64,000 bases of DNA, taken from the NCBI RefSeq assembly GCF_040610475.1, contig NZ_JBEXMJ010000009.1, positions 248,001-312,000 of the forward strand. The letters run 5' to 3'. The notes under the pieces are model-generated. The model ran no database searches and had not been told where the DNA came from. It saw only the letters and a program-made list of their open reading frames with translations. A program made the position numbers and the translations under genes. Shown here piece after piece: positions 63,108-64,000 of this stretch (positions are counted from its first letter, which is position 1; each line of letters starts with the position of its first letter). Source of the stretch: Actinopolymorpha sp. NPDC004070 (GTDB taxonomy: Bacteria; Actinomycetota; Actinomycetes; Propionibacteriales; Actinopolymorphaceae).

Positions 63108-63813
63108 CTGTGCCAGCGCACGTGGTCGATCATGGAGCGACTACCTGCGAGCACGTAGGGCCAGGTCGGCAGCGGATGGGCGGACAGCGCCGCCAGCGGC
63201 CCGGAGTGCTCGAGCAGCGGGCCGAGCGCTTCGGCCACCCCAGTCGGACGGGACCATGACCTCGTCTGACGGTCTCGTACCGCGACGGTTCGCGCCCTTC
63301 GCTAGCAAGGGAGATCGGTTCACCCAAGTGTGGTCCGTCAGCGAGAGCGGCAGGCGTCCCGCGAGTAGGAAGCAGGGTTCCCGAGGTATCGACTGGACCT
63401 CAGCGGTCGGGGTTGGTGTCCCCGTCAGACCCCGGGGTGGTCGGGTGGTGGCCGTCGGCTGGCCGACACCGCGCACCAGCGCCCTGGTTGCGGTGGCCGT
63501 CGGGGTGATCGGGGCCGAGGTATCCCATCTCCTCGAGGCGGCGGTCTGCCGTCTCCGGCTGCCGCTGGAGCGGATGGGGGAGCGCGCCGCGCACGTTTGC
63601 CTTGACGACGGTGAGCGATCGTCGGGTGAGCATGCCGTCGGCGCGGCTGTGGTCCTGCATCGACCTAAAGTCAACCCTCTGCGCGCACCGATCCAGGTCT
63701 CCGACCGGGCCGGTGTCGTGACGCGAAATCATCCTCGGCGGCGCGGGTAGCGGGCATTTCGCACCCCGCGGTCCACGCCAGCACCGCCGACCGCTGCATA
63801 CTCGCAGGTCAGA
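63108..63813. other. Gap, degenerate sequence
   Basis: About 700 bases with no supported gene. A minus-strand piece near 63500-63545 reads RRLEEMGYLGPDHPDGHRNQ, faintly like the LGPDHP.T.....NLA pattern of tetratricopeptide proteins. GGGCATTTCGCACCCCG at about 63750 is shared with part of repeat R3. Confidence 0.3.
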
Positions 63814-63826
63814 GTGCGCCCGGGAG

Positions 63827-63869
63827 TGCGCCCGGGAGGATTCGAACCTCCGACAACCCGGATTGGAAG
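63827..63869 (-). tRNA. tRNA 3'-half fragment, probable integration site
   Basis: On the minus strand: CTTCCAA (like an anticodon loop, possibly TCC for Gly), a stem-like TCCGG, then GGAGG-TTCGAAT-CCTCC (a perfect T-arm) and CGGGCGCA (acceptor 3' strand). The 5' half is absent: upstream sequence cannot form the D-arm. The last 12 bases (TGCGCCCGGGAG on the plus strand) are duplicated in tandem at 63815-63838. Integrases often cross over within such tRNA ends, so this looks like an att remnant. Confidence 0.6.
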
Positions 63870-63875
63870 AATCAC

Positions 63876-63993
63876 ACGCAACGTCTACAAGGCCCGCCCT
63901 CACCAGCAGCTTTACCACCACGATTACCCTCGCTAGCTAGCCGCTTGGCGAGCACTGACAGACGGCATTTCGCACCCCGTCCCGCACCCCGAG
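63876..63993. repeat. Dispersed repeat, copy R3
   Basis: Directly repeated with 51638-51745 and more weakly with 34355-34428. It lies 6 nt beyond the tRNA fragment. On the minus strand it reads as a peptide-like tail (CRLSVLAKRLAS, stop), whereas R2 reads RRLSVLAKGLVRVILVVKLL. Whether it ever coded is unclear. Confidence 0.7.
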
Positions 63994-64000
63994 CGGTCGC

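Noticed and set aside
63256..63750. 164-residue plus-strand frame near the right edge
   Set aside because: No ribosome-binding site, family or coherent composition.
63827..63869. Complete tRNA gene
   Set aside because: The T-arm and 3' acceptor are perfect, but no 5' acceptor strand or D-arm can be found within 40 bases upstream on that strand. Annotated as a fragment instead.

Overview
The window is GC-rich DNA from an actinomycete. Evidence is the frequent GTG and occasional TTG starts, Tat and lipobox exports, NarL-type kinases and the codon style; a Propionibacteriales-type soil organism (Kribbella/Actinopolymorpha/Nocardioides-like) is my guess, not shown. No rRNA gene, CRISPR array or intact transposon is present. 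The only tRNA sequence is a 3' fragment near the right edge.

Layout. (1) 0.5-4.6 kb: a GAF sensor histidine kinase, a cupin lipoprotein with a disulfide-oxidoreductase-family flavoprotein, and a second cupin. (2) 4.7-11.9 kb: fragments of a peptide ABC transporter, then a tightly overlapping MacB-type efflux operon (lipoprotein, membrane-fusion protein, ATPase, permease) divergent from an OmpR-type regulator and its kinase. (3) 13.4-32.3 kb: a sulfur-scavenging island with the sulfate transporter sbp-cysT-cysW-cysA, two FAD/NAD(P)-binding proteins, a cysteine dioxygenase, an SsuD-like monooxygenase, a Dpp-type ABC transporter, two more flavin-dependent monooxygenases, a flavin reductase and two tiny genes. 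(4) 32.6-38.2 kb: a phytoene-desaturase-like oxidoreductase, a second inverted copy of the GAF kinase, and an NhaA antiporter fused to a thiol oxidoreductase domain. (5) 38.3-51.4 kb: a patchwork of transposase and integrase remnants, small enzymes and frameshifted genes. (6) 51.6-64 kb: an orphan kinase, PRPP synthetase, universal stress protein, CBS protein, nicotinate phosphoribosyltransferase and isoaspartyl methyltransferase (a set reminiscent of the mycobacterial dormancy regulon), then an MFS exporter and a membrane protein, ending at a tRNA fragment.

The most striking signal is in the sulfur island. Six copies (one with a mismatch) of a 17-bp palindrome, CCTA-N9-TAGG, lie upstream of essentially every transcription unit between 17.1 and 28.8 kb. 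Two of them sit exactly 4 nt before unannotated leader peptides that share the core DLMRVASGLC and end in Cys-rich or Cys-Arg tails. The arrangement suggests a two-layer control: a repressor or activator at the palindrome plus cysteine-dependent translation of the leader.

A second theme is duplication. The GAF kinase and its upstream region occur as inverted copies 33 kb apart; their kinase halves are almost identical and their sensor halves are diverged. The 3' end of the flavoprotein at 2.7 kb recurs as a fragment at 40.8 kb. A roughly 75-110 bp repeat occurs at 34.4, 51.7 and 63.9 kb.
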